A program made the translations under genes and the position numbers. The notes beneath the pieces are model-generated. The model worked only from the letters and a program-made list of their open reading frames with translations, ran no database searches and had not been told where the DNA came from. This document shows, piece by piece, positions 47,855 to 59,430 of a stretch of 64,000 nucleotides of DNA (position 1 is its first letter; every line of letters starts with the position of its first letter). The DNA is from Ahaetulla prasina (taxonomy: Eukaryota > Chordata > Lepidosauria > Squamata > Colubridae). Location: assembly GCF_028640845.1 (NCBI RefSeq), contig NC_080542.1, positions 15,579,901 to 15,643,900 of the forward strand, read 5' to 3'.

Positions 47855-48270
47855 ATTCCATGTGTGTCTTCTTTCTATGTAGAAATGCCTCTGTCTGCTA
47901 CAAGATCTTTGAAATAGACTAGAGAGATCTGCCTCCTGGACTTGTTCTTCAGACAAATCTAGAGAGTGCAACATGCTATCAAATCAACTCACAGAGCATT
48001 GGAGCTCCCAGCCATGGGCTGGAATAGGATGGAGACAATAATTATAATTATTCAGTGTCAGTTGCTCCTATTTTCATGGAGTCCCATAGTATTTGGAAGA
48101 GACAAACTGGATAATTTCATAATGATAGGGAGACAGTCCCAAATGTGAACAAAACATGTAAGGACTTGTAGAGGCAGAAACACATGAGCAACAGGACAAA
48201 AAAATAAAATCATTGGCTCCATAAAGAGAAATAGACATTTAAATGTATGTATGTATAAAGGCATTACCAT
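47855..48270 (-). promoter_or_regulatory. 5' flank of V2R gene C
   Basis: Homologous to the 5' flanks of A and B. Expected to hold the 5' untranslated region and promoter; no individual element is called. Confidence 0.4.
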
Positions 48271-48372
48271 AATTCTATTCTATCCTATCCTATCCTATCC
48301 TATCCTATCCTATCCTATCCTATCCTATCCTATCCTATCCTATCCTATCCTATCCTATCCTATCCTATCCAT
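48271..48372. repeat. (ATCCT)n microsatellite, upstream of V2R gene C
   Basis: About 20 units. It stands where A and B have (ATTCT)n, 417 bp from the start codon; the unit differs by one base, so the array has been homogenised to a new unit. Confidence 0.95.
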
Positions 48373-48462
48373 TCTTACAGTACAGTACACCACATTCTCT
48401 ACCCCACTGCACTGCACTCCATTCCAGCTTGTGTAATGCAGTTATTGTGGGCTTTCATGTAA

Positions 48463-49077
48463 TACTACAGAGGAATTATTGAATCTGTCATCTGCACCTG
48501 TATAAATGTCTGGTTTGGTTCTGCAACCCAACAAGACAGACACAGACTTCAGAGGATAATTAGAATGGCAGAAAAAAACAATTGCTACCAACCTGCCTTC
48601 CACTGAGGACCTGTACACTGGACAAGTCAAAAAGAGGGCTGTGAAAATATTTACAGACTCCTCATACCCTGGACATAAACTGTTTCAACTCCTACCTTCA
48701 AAATGACACTACAGAGCACTGCACACCAGAATAACTAGACACAAGAACAGTTTCTTCCCGAACGCCATCACTCTGCTAAACAAATAATTCCCTCAACACT
48801 GTCAAACTATTTACTAAGTCTGCACTACTATTAATCTTCTCACCGTTCCCACCACCCATCTTCTTCCACTTGTGACTATATGACTGTAATTTTGTTGCTT
48901 GTATCCTTACAATTTATATTGATATTGTTTCCTGATTGCTTATTTGTACCCTATGACTATCATTAGGTGTTGTACCTTAGCTTTCTTGATGAATGTATCT
49001 TTTAGTTTATGTAAACTGAGAGCATATGCATCAAGACAAATTCCTTGTGTGTCCATAACACTTGGCCAATAAAAAAT
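48463..49077 (+). mobile_element. LINE 3' end of unassigned clade
   Basis: The plus strand carries a degraded LINE C-terminus (QQDRHRLQRIIRMAEK; HKNSFFPNAITLLN-like sequence near 48740) followed by an AATAAA at 49068 and a pentanucleotide tract. The interval is missing at the equivalent place in B (near 29570), so it is a C-specific insertion. Confidence 0.55.
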
Positions 49078-49151
49078 TCTCTTCTCTTCTCTTCTCTTCT
49101 CTTCTCTTCTCTTCTCTTCTCTTCTCTTCTCTTCTCTTCTCTTCTCTTCTC
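49078..49151. repeat. (CTTCT)n microsatellite at a LINE 3' end
   Basis: About 15 units directly abutting the LINE 3' end with its AATAAA signal, suggesting the LINE tail seeded the microsatellite. Confidence 0.92.
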
Positions 49152-50229
49152 AAGCATTTTCACCATGGGTTGATTGCTTCACTTTTTAAATGAATTGTTA
49201 TTTATATGATATAGTCATTGGTATTTTCATGATTGATTCTTTTACATCATCAATATTTGACCATAGGAAGACTTGTGAAACATCACAATGAGACTGGTAG
49301 GACTACCAATTTAATAAATCCATCAATTACAACTCTGGTCCAACTAAGAGTGCCTTTTTCTTTATTTCATTCATGAGTTCAAGATGAGATTGAAGAAAAT
49401 ATCTTTTGGGTAAAGTATAAATCAAAAAAGGACGCATGCTTGCATCATACAGACTTCAAAGCAGGGAAAGATACAAATTTCAAGTTCCCACAATCCATTA
49501 GAGTACAAAATATTGAACCAGTCAGGATCAAACTACTGGCAGTTTTCAGAACTAGACTCCAGTACTGCATTCTAATCACTGTGCCACCACAGTTCTATGA
49601 TGCCTCACTAAATGATTGCACCGCTTAATAATGAACATTGGGATCCCAATTGTGGTTGTAAGTTGCAGGCTACCTGAAGTTTGAGATCATGTTGGCAAAT
49701 GTCTCAGCTCACCACTAGAGGGCAGGGAACGGGCCACAAAATCTGTCTTCTTCAAAGGCAGAAAGAAAATTGCAGGTGTGGGGAAGGGAGGCGGAGGATG
49801 AGGGGGAGAAACAATTGTTCACCGAGACATCCCATCAACTGATGAAATTTATTTGAATTGACTAGAATTATTTTTTGTGCCAAAGATTTCTTCGATCTTT
49901 ACTATTGAGAAGAAGACATATGGCCAGCTTTTGAATTTACCGCATGTTTTGTAGGTGATGACTACAAGTGGTGTGCATCAGGGGATTCCCTCTTTCTGAT
50001 TGCTTCAGGAAAAAAAATCATAGACCTTCCCTGTTTAAACAAATTCCCATTTGTATTTAACTGCACTTCTTTTTACACATCCTATTATATATGAATTAAG
50101 ATGACTAGTAAAGACAAATTTACAATTCACATTTAACCAATACATTTAGTCAGAGCTCACCATAACATACTAAAATGTGTCAATATATCAATAATGTCAA
50201 TAAATACATCAATACGTTAATTTGTTCTG
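49152..50229. other. Intergenic sequence C/D, no gene
   Basis: Made of segments shared with the B/C and A/B intervals, including a truncated SINE at 49511-49592 and 50055-50229, which matches 17930-18120. No coding potential seen. Confidence 0.5.
49511..49592 (-). mobile_element. Truncated tRNA-derived SINE
   Basis: Last 80 bp of the copy at 30484-30706, with CAGGATCAAACT and GTGCCACCACAG. The rest is missing. Confidence 0.6.
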
Positions 50230-50327
50230 TAATTGTGCAGGGAAGCGGAACAAAGATGATGAGGGGACTGGAGGATAAAACATATAAAGAAGGATTGCTG
50301 GAACTAGATATGTTTAGCCTTATGAAA
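50230..50327 (+). mobile_element. CR1 LINE 3' region, left piece
   Basis: Matches 32455-32550 (MMRGLEDKTYKEGLLELDMF) and stops at the L2 insertion. The right piece resumes at 51736. Confidence 0.8.
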
Positions 50328-51735
50328 TTATTATTATTTATTTATTTTTTATTTTTTATTAGATTTATAAACCGCCCTTCTCCCGAAGGACTCAGGGCGG
50401 TGTACAGCCAGAATAAAAAAGCAATATACAGTTAAAAATACAGGTAAAAAACTTATTATACAATGTGGCCGAATTTATAATAAGTAAGAATCTAAAAAAC
50501 CCCAATTAAAACCAAAGAGAAATTTAGAAGTTAAAACTAAACAATTTAAGAAAGCCCCGCACGAACAAACAGATATGTTTTCAGTTCGCGGCGAAAAGTC
50601 CGAAGGTCAGGTATTTGGCGTAAACCAGGGGGGAGTTCGTTCCAAAGAGTGGGGGCCCCACAGAGAAGGATCTTCCTCTGGGGGCCGCCAGCTGGCATTG
50701 TCTGGCGGACGGCACCCTGAGAAGGCCCTCTCTGTGCGAACGTACGGGTCGGTGGGAGGCATGAGGTAACAGAAGGCGGTCCCGTAAGTACCCAGGTCCC
50801 AAGCCATGGAGCGCTTTAAAGGTGGTTACCAAAACCTTGAAATGCACCCGAAAGGCAACAGGAAGCCAGTGCAGTCTGCGCAGGAGAGGTGTCACATGGG
50901 AGCTACGTGTGATTCCCTCTATCACCCGCGCAGCTGCATTCTGGACCAACTGAAGCCTCCGAGTGCATCTCAAGGGGAGCCCCATGTAGAGAGCATTGCA
51001 ATAATCCAGGCGGGAGGTAACAAGAGTGTGAGTGACTGTGCATAGGGCATCCCGATCAAGGAAGGGGCGAAACTGGCGAACCAGGCGAACCTGGTGAAAG
51101 GCTCTCCTGGAGACGGCCGCCAAATGATCTTCAAATGACAGCCGTGCATCCAGGAGAACACCCAAGTTGCGCACTCCCTCCTTTGGGGCCAATAACTCGC
51201 CCCCAACAGTCAGCTGCGGCTGCAGCTGACTGTATCGGGGTGCCGGCATCCACAGCCACTCCGTCTTGGAGGGATTGAGCTTGAGCCTGTTCCTCCCCAT
51301 CCAGACCCGTACGGCTTCCAAACACCGGGACAACACTTCGACAGCTTCGTTGGGGTGGCCCGGGGTGGAAAAGTACAGCTGAATATCATCAGCGTACAGT
51401 TGATATCTCACCCCAAAGCCACTGATGATCTCACCCAACGGCTTCATATAGATGTTGAACAGGAGGGGTGAGAGAATCGACCCCTGTGGCACCCCACAAG
51501 TGAGGTGTCTCGCGGTCGACCTCTGCCCCCCTGTCAACACCGTCTGCGACTGGTCGGAGAGATAGGAGGAGAACCACCAATAAATGGTGCTCCCACTCCC
51601 AATCCCTCCAACCGGTGCAGCAGGATACCATGGTCGATGGTATCGAAAGCTGCTGAGAGGTCTAATAGGACCAGGGCAGAGGAATAACCCCTGTCTCTGG
51701 CCCTCCAGAGATCATCCACCAATGCGACCAAAGCT
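50328..51735 (-). mobile_element. L2 LINE nested in CR1 (C/D intergenic)
   Basis: The minus strand reads [65 protein letters not shown] (catalytic box at 51396-51385) and VQNAAARVIEGITRSS, with one open stretch of 319 codons (51540-50581). The 3' end CCGCCC...GGGCGG is at 50372-50401. 5' truncated inside the reverse transcriptase; a frame change lies near 51540. Confidence 0.9.
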
Positions 51736-51960
51736 GAAGAACAAGGGGTGACATGATAGCAGTGTTCCAATATCTCAGGGGTGGCCTCAAAGGAGTCAAA
51801 CTATTCTCCAAAACACCTGAGGGTAGAACAAGAAGGAATGGGTGGAAACTAATGAAGGAGAGAAGCAACTTAGAATTAAGGAGAAATTTCCTGAGAGTTG
51901 GAACTATTAATCTGTTGAACAACTTGCCTCCAGAAGTTCTAAATGCTGGAAGTTTTGAAG
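51736..51960 (+). mobile_element. CR1 LINE 3' region, right piece
   Basis: Resumes with RGDMIAVFQYLRGGLKGVKL and RTRRNGWKLMKERSNLELRR, ending near NLPPEVLNAGSFEVL. A ten-base deletion relative to the B/C copy removes TLEVL context. Confidence 0.8.
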
Positions 51961-52155
51961 TGCTCTCCCAAACATACTACATTTATAATTGCCTCCCAGG
52001 AGGAAAAGAAAGAAAACTTCCTTCCTATTCAAATCTCAGGGGATAGGGCAACATAGAAGCTCAATGTCTCTTTACATTGTTCTTTGGTTTAAATGTCGAA
52101 GTGGGGAAGTTCTCGAACATGTACATATAAAAAATATCAGGCAAAAACAGATTTT

Positions 52156-53054
52156 TTAAAACTTTCTCTTCATGAGCTGGTGCTTATCATTCAGTTCAGG
52201 TCTCATCACAATGATAAAACACTTGGGAAGAAAGATACACACCAATAAGCCAGCACTGGAGGAGATCATGGAGAAGATCTCCACAGCCAACATATATTTT
52301 CCCCTTGTGCTTAGATAGGTTGGAATAAAACACAACCAAACACTGCAGAAGACCAACATGCTGAAGGTGATGAATTTGGCTTCATTGAAACTGTCAGGTA
52401 AATTCCTAGCTAGAAAAGCAGCAGAAAAGCTAAGCAGAGCAAGAAAACCCATAAAGCCCAAAACACAGTAGAACATGACTGAGTCTTCATTGCATTCCAG
52501 GATGACTTCCTCAGACATTGACTGTGTATCAAAAACTGGGTATGGTGGGGATGTTATCAGCCACAAAGCGCAAACACATATTTGAATAAGGGAGCAGGAT
52601 AGAAGAATGACACTGACCATCCTTCCCCCCACCCATTTCCTCAATCTGGAACCAGGTTTGGTGGCCATGAATGCTAGAACCACAACTAAGGTTTTGGCCA
52701 AGACACAAGAAACCGCCACAGAAAAGATGAGGCCAAAAGCTGGTTGTCGAAAGAGACACACAATCATATTGGGTCTCCCAACAAATAAAAATACACAAAG
52801 GAAAGTGAGGAGAAGAGAAATTAGGAGTATATAAGTGAGATTCCGGTTGTTGGCTTTGACGATGGGAGTTTCTTTGTGTTTCATGAAGATTGTTATTACC
52901 AAAGTTGTCATTATAGAAAAGCAAAGAGAAAGACCAGTAAGACTGATCCCCAAGGGTTCTTCGTAGGACAAAAAACTGATCTGCTTTGGAATGCACATAT
53001 TTTTCCTGGGATTTGGATATTGATCTTCTGGACATGGAGAGCAGTCATCTACGT
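52156..53054 (-). CDS. V2R gene D exon 6 (seven-transmembrane domain)
   Basis: Open 899-bp exon with [18 protein letters not shown] and 280 residues from MCIPKQ. It carries several conservative changes in the first three spans (for example L29I, V37I, T57I, F60I) and is identical to gene B from residue 156 onward. Confidence 0.95.
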
Positions 53055-54019
53055 CTGAAAAAGAACACAGTGGAATTGATATAGTTGTTTACAGGCAGTA
53101 TTGTACCCCAATGTCTTAGTCCCATTATATATAGAGAGAAATTTCCTACCCTTCTCCTTTGATATTTTCCCCTCTGGACATAGATGGCAATCATAGCAAC
53201 AAAACATCTTCCCTTCTTTCTTGGCCTTCCTGTATCCTGTCTCACAAGGAGCATTACACAAAGATAAAGGTAATGTCTATCAATGAATGGAGAAGAATAT
53301 ATTAAGATACAGAGAGGAAAGGAAGTGTTTGGAGAGTTACTGTGAAATCAACAGATTAAAAATGAAGTAGTGGGATGACATAATTTGTAATTGCCCTGAA
53401 ATTATAATTAATTAAATCTCTACAAAAATTGTATTGATAGCCTTTGTTAACCATTATCCAAAGCCAATTTCTTTGCTAGTTAAGTAAAGATGTTGGTTTT
53501 CTCGACTTTTGAATCTTGATGTCAGCAAACTGATGAGATTTAGTGTGCTGATATGCAGCTTTTACTTCAAAACAATAAAACCATTGTCTTTAATTAACAG
53601 GGAGACAGGAAAGTATATTTCCTAATATTCAATAGAATTTGCTAGAAAAGTAAAAAAAAAAAAAAAATCTTACTGATATCTTTTGTTTTCCAGGAAATTT
53701 GTACCTACATTAGTCAGAGATGATACCATGACACTTTCATCAATAAAAATATTTAAATGAAGGCAGACAAATTTGGATTCAAAAAGCTAACCTGGTTAAA
53801 GCCTACTGGCCATGTGATGGAATCTACAGAAATAATGAAGAACTTGTCTGCTGGAACTGTGGGATCTATCACTCCAACTTTGACCCTCGCAAATGACTGG
53901 TTTGGGAATGTGATCCAGTTGATAATATCAAATCCACCAATGAATTCTCCATTTGTATCAAAGGAGATCTTTTCACCAACACTATTGTTGAATCTGACAC
54001 TTCTCAGAAAAGAATGAAC
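52156..54019 (-). CDS. V2R gene D (vomeronasal type-2 receptor), exons 4-6, 5' part outside window
   Basis: Exons 54019-53792, 53276-53150 and 53054-52156 are open and spliced in the same phases as genes B and C. They encode the end of the extracellular region, the nine-cysteine domain and all seven membrane spans, ending [13 protein letters not shown]...MKRKF. Exons 1-3 are not in the window: intron 3 runs from 53791 side upward past 64000, and by comparison with gene C exon 3 should start roughly 1 kb beyond the right edge. Against gene C the seven-span exon differs at 15 positions, 14 of them within the first 155 residues after MCIPK. Exon 4 is identical in protein to gene C. Likely functional, but the ligand-binding part cannot be judged. 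Confidence 0.9.
53150..53276 (-). CDS. V2R gene D exon 5 (nine-cysteine domain, first part)
   Basis: [20 protein letters not shown], then [18 protein letters not shown] plus one base; donor GTAGGA, 95-bp intron 5. Confidence 0.9.
53792..54019 (-). CDS. V2R gene D exon 4
   Basis: 76 open codons identical in protein to gene C exon 4. Acceptor TTTCAG, donor GTTAGC. Confidence 0.92.
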
Positions 54020-54264
54020 CTGAAACACAGAGGCAAGCAGAGAGGAACAAAGTGATGGAGGGAGAAATAATTCATATATTCAAAACATACATATGAATGT
54101 TTCTTTAAACAAAGACAATATAAACACTTTTTTATTTTTGTGATAGGCGAGTATCAAATAAGTAACATAACTATCATTCTTAATAGCAGTAGAGATTACA
54201 TATCAATTTCTGAAATAGAATTAACATAGAATTGCAAAATAGACAACCATAAAAAATTAATAAA

Positions 54265-57200
54265 ATTGGACTTCCAGTGGTGCTGTTGGGGTGGCGCAGA
54301 GGGAAGAGAATGAGCTATGTCCTTTATCTCTGATTTTTCCATGTTTGGGATCCCTTGAAGGCATTTGGAGCTTGAAGAACTTGAAATAGAGGGGATTCCC
54401 GGAGATCAGTGAGGTGGTGTGCAATCACCCATTGAGGCAAGGGAAGCCCTCTTTTACCCAGCGAGAAGACATCCTGTCATTTCACCTGATATGGTAGACC
54501 TGAGGCTCTGACAAGAGGACCGGAAGAAAATATTGTTGGCAAACTGTGTCTATTTTTGCTGGTGACAAACTCTCTCATGAGTGGTGAATGGACTTGTTAA
54601 AGTAAGTAAATTTAAAAACTATTTGGCAAAACTGAAAGAAGCTCTGATAGAAAATTAGTGGCGACTGAAAGAGACTGACAAGCCGTCATCAAAAAAGAAA
54701 AGTGCTGAGGGAGAAGAGTGAAAAGGAAAGTAAGATTTGAATAAGACTGTAAGTGTGAAAACGAAAGTGGGAAGATGTAGGATAAGAGAAATTATGTACT
54801 GGGAATTAAAAACAGACTCTACCAGCGGAAATAAGAATGCCAAGGAGAAGCAGTGAGAGAGTGAAGTGGAAAACAAAGGGGAATGGCAGCGATAAAGAGA
54901 CTTGAATATAATATAATATTGAGTGACCAAATGGAAAAGAGGACAATGGTATTGCAGAAATGAAGTAGGGATTAGTAAAGGAGTTGAAATATCTTAAAAA
55001 TTTAAAGGATACAAAAAGGCTCTATTGCATATGGAATATTAATAAGGCTGTTATATTATAGGCAGTGGCTACTGTCTTAGAGATAGAATAGTTTGAATAG
55101 TGCTTTTGATATTGTTTTGATATTTGATATTGTTCTTGCAGTGAAAATATACTTAAAAATACATAGATCAAGTACTACCAGTAATCATTGTTTAAATAGA
55201 TAATAGAGAAGAAACTATATTATATTTAAGGAAGAAATATTTATAAATTTTCATAAATTGAACATATAAGAGTAGAGACACCTATTATATCTATTATATT
55301 TAACTTAGCTTAATTTACTATAATTAATTAAAGGAATAGATTAAATACGGAGTAACTATAAAGAATAGTTTGTAATTGGATTGTAACTATATAGTATATT
55401 GTTTTCTACATTTTGCTATCGGTATATAATGGTAATTTTTTGGCTAAGTAATTAAGGATAATAGAATAGAAATAGAATATCAAACTAGAATGTAAGAAAC
55501 ACAACTATAAATAATAGACAAGCAACTCAGTGGATGGTAATCTGGGCAAGAATTTATAAAATCTTGGGAAAACAAAGCAGAATCCTAAAAGAAATGACTA
55601 GCATTACTACCACAACCTTAAGAGCAGGGGAAAACACAGCATCAAACCCGATGGTGGCGACAGCCTCTCTATTGAGCCAGAAAATGATTGACATGATGCT
55701 CCTGGTAGAAAAACTCATCTGCTCAAATGTTGCAATCTATCTTGGTAACAATACAGGACACCATGACGAAACTTCAAGAGATGATGGTTAAAAATCATGG
55801 TGACTTGAAAACTGATATACAAACTCTGGATAATAAAATGGACTCAATTCAACAGGCAATACAAAAAAAAATGAACAAAGAATTAAATCGGTCGAAATAA
55901 AAACAGAAAAAACTGGGAAAAAAATAGAACAGGTAGACCAAAAACTGTTGGTGGTGAACAAGGATTTGGAAAACTCTTTGATAGATCTCAAAATGGACCG
56001 AGCCTCTTTCTACTTGAGGTTTCAAAATATAGCCGAAACAAAAAAAGAGAACCTAGGAGAGATAATGTCAGAACTGATTCCAGAAGTCTTACAGAAAGGT
56101 AAAAGAGAAATTAAGAATGAGCTTGATGAAATATATCGAGTTCAAACTATGCAAGGCATCATCATCTCTCAAAAGAGGTGCATATTAGATTTGCACATAA
56201 AATTTTTTTGTCATGATGTATATAAAACTACAAGAGAGGAATCAATATTCTGTAAAGGGACAGAAATCATTACACAAAAACAGATTCCTAGACAGATACG
56301 AGAACAAATTCTCATATTCTACCCTTCTTGGCATCTCTATTGAACACAAGGAAAATTCTTTTTAGGTGGATCATTCCAGAAGGAATGATAATAATTTGGC
56401 AAGGTAAAAAAAACAAAACAATTTAGACAAAGCCCAAGAAATATTGGACCAATTGACAAGAGTGGAGGAAAGTTCAAGCAGTAGAGAGCAATTGGAGACA
56501 GCTAGCACCGAAGAACAAATACAAGAATCTGGAAGTGAGGAATTGGAAGAGGGAACTATAGTGACAACAGAAAATTGAGATGAAGGAAAGGAAAGTAAGA
56601 ATGGACCACAAAGATCCACTAGAGCAACCAGGAATCAGAAACCGGCAGATAAATAAGAAAATAGAGACAAGAATCCAATTATTATCAAAAAATGTAAATG
56701 GACTGAATGACTAGATAAAAAGGAAAAAGATATTTTCAAAATTAGCAAGCAGAATGTAGATATAAAATGTCTCCAGGAGGCACACATTAGAAAACAAGAT
56801 AGAAAATACCTGAAATCCAACAAATTGGGAAGCTTGTTTGCAGCACTATCAGAAAAAAGGAAAGGAGGGGTAGTGGTATATATCAGAAAAGAAATAATAG
56901 CTAAATCTATGAGGATCCTAAAGGAAGAGTACTTTCGGTAGAAACAATAATAGGGGAAACCAAAATGTTATGAATTAACTTATACGCTCCCAACAAAAAA
57001 CAGAAAGAATTTTATAGGAAAACGCATGATATGATTATTGAGGTGGATTACCAAAATGTATGTATAGTAGGTGATTATAATGGAATAATAGATATAAAAA
57101 TGATTATATTTGTAATAAAAAAACAAAAAAATATGTGTAAAATGTATATGATGGTACATTAAATATGTTATTGGATAAGAATGTTAAAATAAAACTTTTT

Positions 57201-57351
57201 TAAACAAAAAAAACAAAAACAAAAAAAGGGAAATGTATTACCGAAAACTTTTTTTAGTATGGCTGAAGAATTGAATCTGAAGAATGCATGGAGACTATTA
57301 AACTCCAGGGGGAAACCCTACTCCGATCAGAATGGCTTTCTCCCACTGAGG
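54265..57351 (+). mobile_element. Near-full-length L1 LINE, 5' part, in intron 3 of gene D
   Basis: Colinear with 35092-38572 in gene C, including the 5' untranslated region, ORF1 and ORF2 endonuclease, but without the SINE. A partial deletion shortens the 5' region around 54790-54820. Confidence 0.85.
55594..56343 (+). pseudogene. L1 ORF1, broken
   Basis: Begins [19 protein letters not shown], changes frame near 55760 into the coiled coil ([31 protein letters not shown]), then continues as [40 protein letters not shown] and a C-terminal piece ending IREQILIFYPSWHLY. At least two frameshifts. ORF1p is the L1 RNA chaperone. Confidence 0.75.
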
Positions 57352-58412
57352 CAAATTATTTATTTATTTTTATTTTTTATTTATTTATTTATTTTTGTCA
57401 CACAGTATATATAAGCATAAGCATGAAATAATTATACAATATATAAGCATATGTATGAGTATGAGTTGTAATAACTATATCAATTGGATATAATGAAGGA
57501 AAACAATGGGACAGGAACGGTAGACACGTTTGTGCTCTTATGCATGCCCCTTACAGACCTCTTAGGAAAGGGGTGAGGTCAATGGTAGATAGTTTTTGGT
57601 TGAAGCTTTTGAGATTTTGGGAAGAGACCACAGAGTCAGGTAGTGTGTTCCAAGTACTAACAACTCTGTTAGTGAAGTCATATTTTCTGCAATCAAGATT
57701 GGAGCAGTTAACATTAAGCTTAAATCTATTGTGTGCTTGTGTATTGTTGCAATTGAAGCTGAAATAGTCTTTGACAGGAAGGACATTGTAATAGATGATT
57801 CTATGAGTTAAACTCAGGTCATGTCGAAGGCGGTGTAGTTCTAAATTTTCTAAACCCAGGATTTCAAATCTGGTGGCATAAGGTATTTTGTTGTATTCGG
57901 AGGAGTGGAGTATTCTTCTTGTAAAATATTACTGGACACGTTCAATTGTATTGGTGTCAGAAATGTGGTATGGGTTCCAAACAGTCGAGCTGTATTCAAG
58001 AATTGGTCTAGCAAATGTTTTATATGCTCTGGTTAGTAGTGTAATGTTTTTGGAGAAGAAGCTACGCAAGATTAGGTTTACAACTTTTAAGGCTTTTTTT
58101 GCGATGTAGTTGCAGTGGGCTTTGGTACTTAGATCATTTGATATGAAAACTCCAAGGTCTTTAACGGGATGGGGGTCATCAGTAAGGTAATATCCATCAA
58201 GCTTGTACTTAGTGTTTGGGTTCTTTTTTCCAATATGTAAGACTGAGCATTTGCTGGTTGAGATTTGGAGTTGCCAAGTTTTAGACCATTCAGATAAGAA
58301 GTCCAGGTCTTTTTGGAGGATAGCTGTATTATTGGTGGTATTAAATAGTTTGACATGGTCAGCAAAGAGAACACAATTACTTGTAATATGGTCACAGAGA
58401 TCATTAATGTAT
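57352..58412 (-). mobile_element. CR1/Rex1-like LINE nested in the L1 (gene D)
   Basis: Same insertion point as 38573 in gene C but longer at its 5' side, reaching the reverse-transcriptase catalytic region, where FADD has become FADH (near 58353). It includes SKTWQLQISTSKCSVLHIGK. The L1 sequence between endonuclease and reverse transcriptase is missing across this insertion. Confidence 0.82.
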
Positions 58413-59430
58413 AATATGATAATATATTAATATAATATAATATTAAAGACAATACAAGGACAATTTTGAATATATTAGAATACTATGAGACGCATGCAGA
58501 AAAACAAGTAGCCTTTGTTTTTCTAGATGTGCAGAAAGCCTTTGATAATTTAAATTGGAAATAAATGATAAAACAAATTAAAGAAATGAAATTCGGCAAT
58601 AAATTTGAAGTGATGATTTAAACAATTTACTCCATCCAAAAAGCAAAGATCATAATCAATGGGGAAATCACAAAATCATTTGAGGTAAGGAAAGGAGTTT
58701 GCCAAGGATGCCCATTATGACCTCTGCTTTTTATCTTGACATTAGAATAATTATTGAAAAAAATTAGAGCAAACAGAGATTAAGGGGACCAAAATTAAGA
58801 GAGAAGAATACAAATTAAAGGCATTCGTAGATGATCTGGTGTTTTTTATTGAGGAGCCAAAAGAGACACTCACTTTTTTAATAAGTGAGATAGAAAAATA
58901 TTGAGAAATATCAGGCCATAAAATTAATATGACAGAAACAAAAATGATAGTTAAAAACATGACAAGACAACAGGAAAGAGAATTAGAAGAAAAATTGGGA
59001 TTAAAAAGTGTAAAGAAAATTAAATATTTAGGAATATGGTTGACAGAGAGATACTCCTCAATAAAAGAAGATAATTATGTAAAACTTATAAAGCAAATAA
59101 GATTGGATTTAGAAAGATGGGGTGCATTATAATTATCGATATTAGGCCAAATTCAACCATTAAAACGTATGTCTTGCTAAAACTATTATATCTTTTTCAG
59201 ACCATGCCCATAAAATTAGATAAGAATTTTTTTATAGAATTGAACCAAATTACAACAAAATTTATATGGGCTGGCAGAAAAGCACAAATAAAATTAACAG
59301 ACCTTCGAGATAGCAGAAGCAGAGGTGGTCTAGGGCTTCCAGATTGGCAACTCTATTACAAAGCAGCAATTTTAACCTGGATAAAGGAGTGGATAAATTT
59401 AAAAAAATAAAATCTTACTCATATTAAGAA
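58413..59430 (+). pseudogene. L1 ORF2 reverse-transcriptase region, broken
   Basis: Motifs TILNILEYYETHAEKQVAFV, FLDVQKAFDNLNW, GVCQGCPL, FVDDLVFFIEEP (the FADD box has become FVDD near 58830), KYLGIWLTERYSS and SRGGLGLPDWQLYYKA. Several stops. It continues at 61646 after the L2. Confidence 0.8.

Noticed and set aside
48251..48436. Reading frame with YPILS repeats
   Set aside because: It is a translation of the (ATCCT)n microsatellite.
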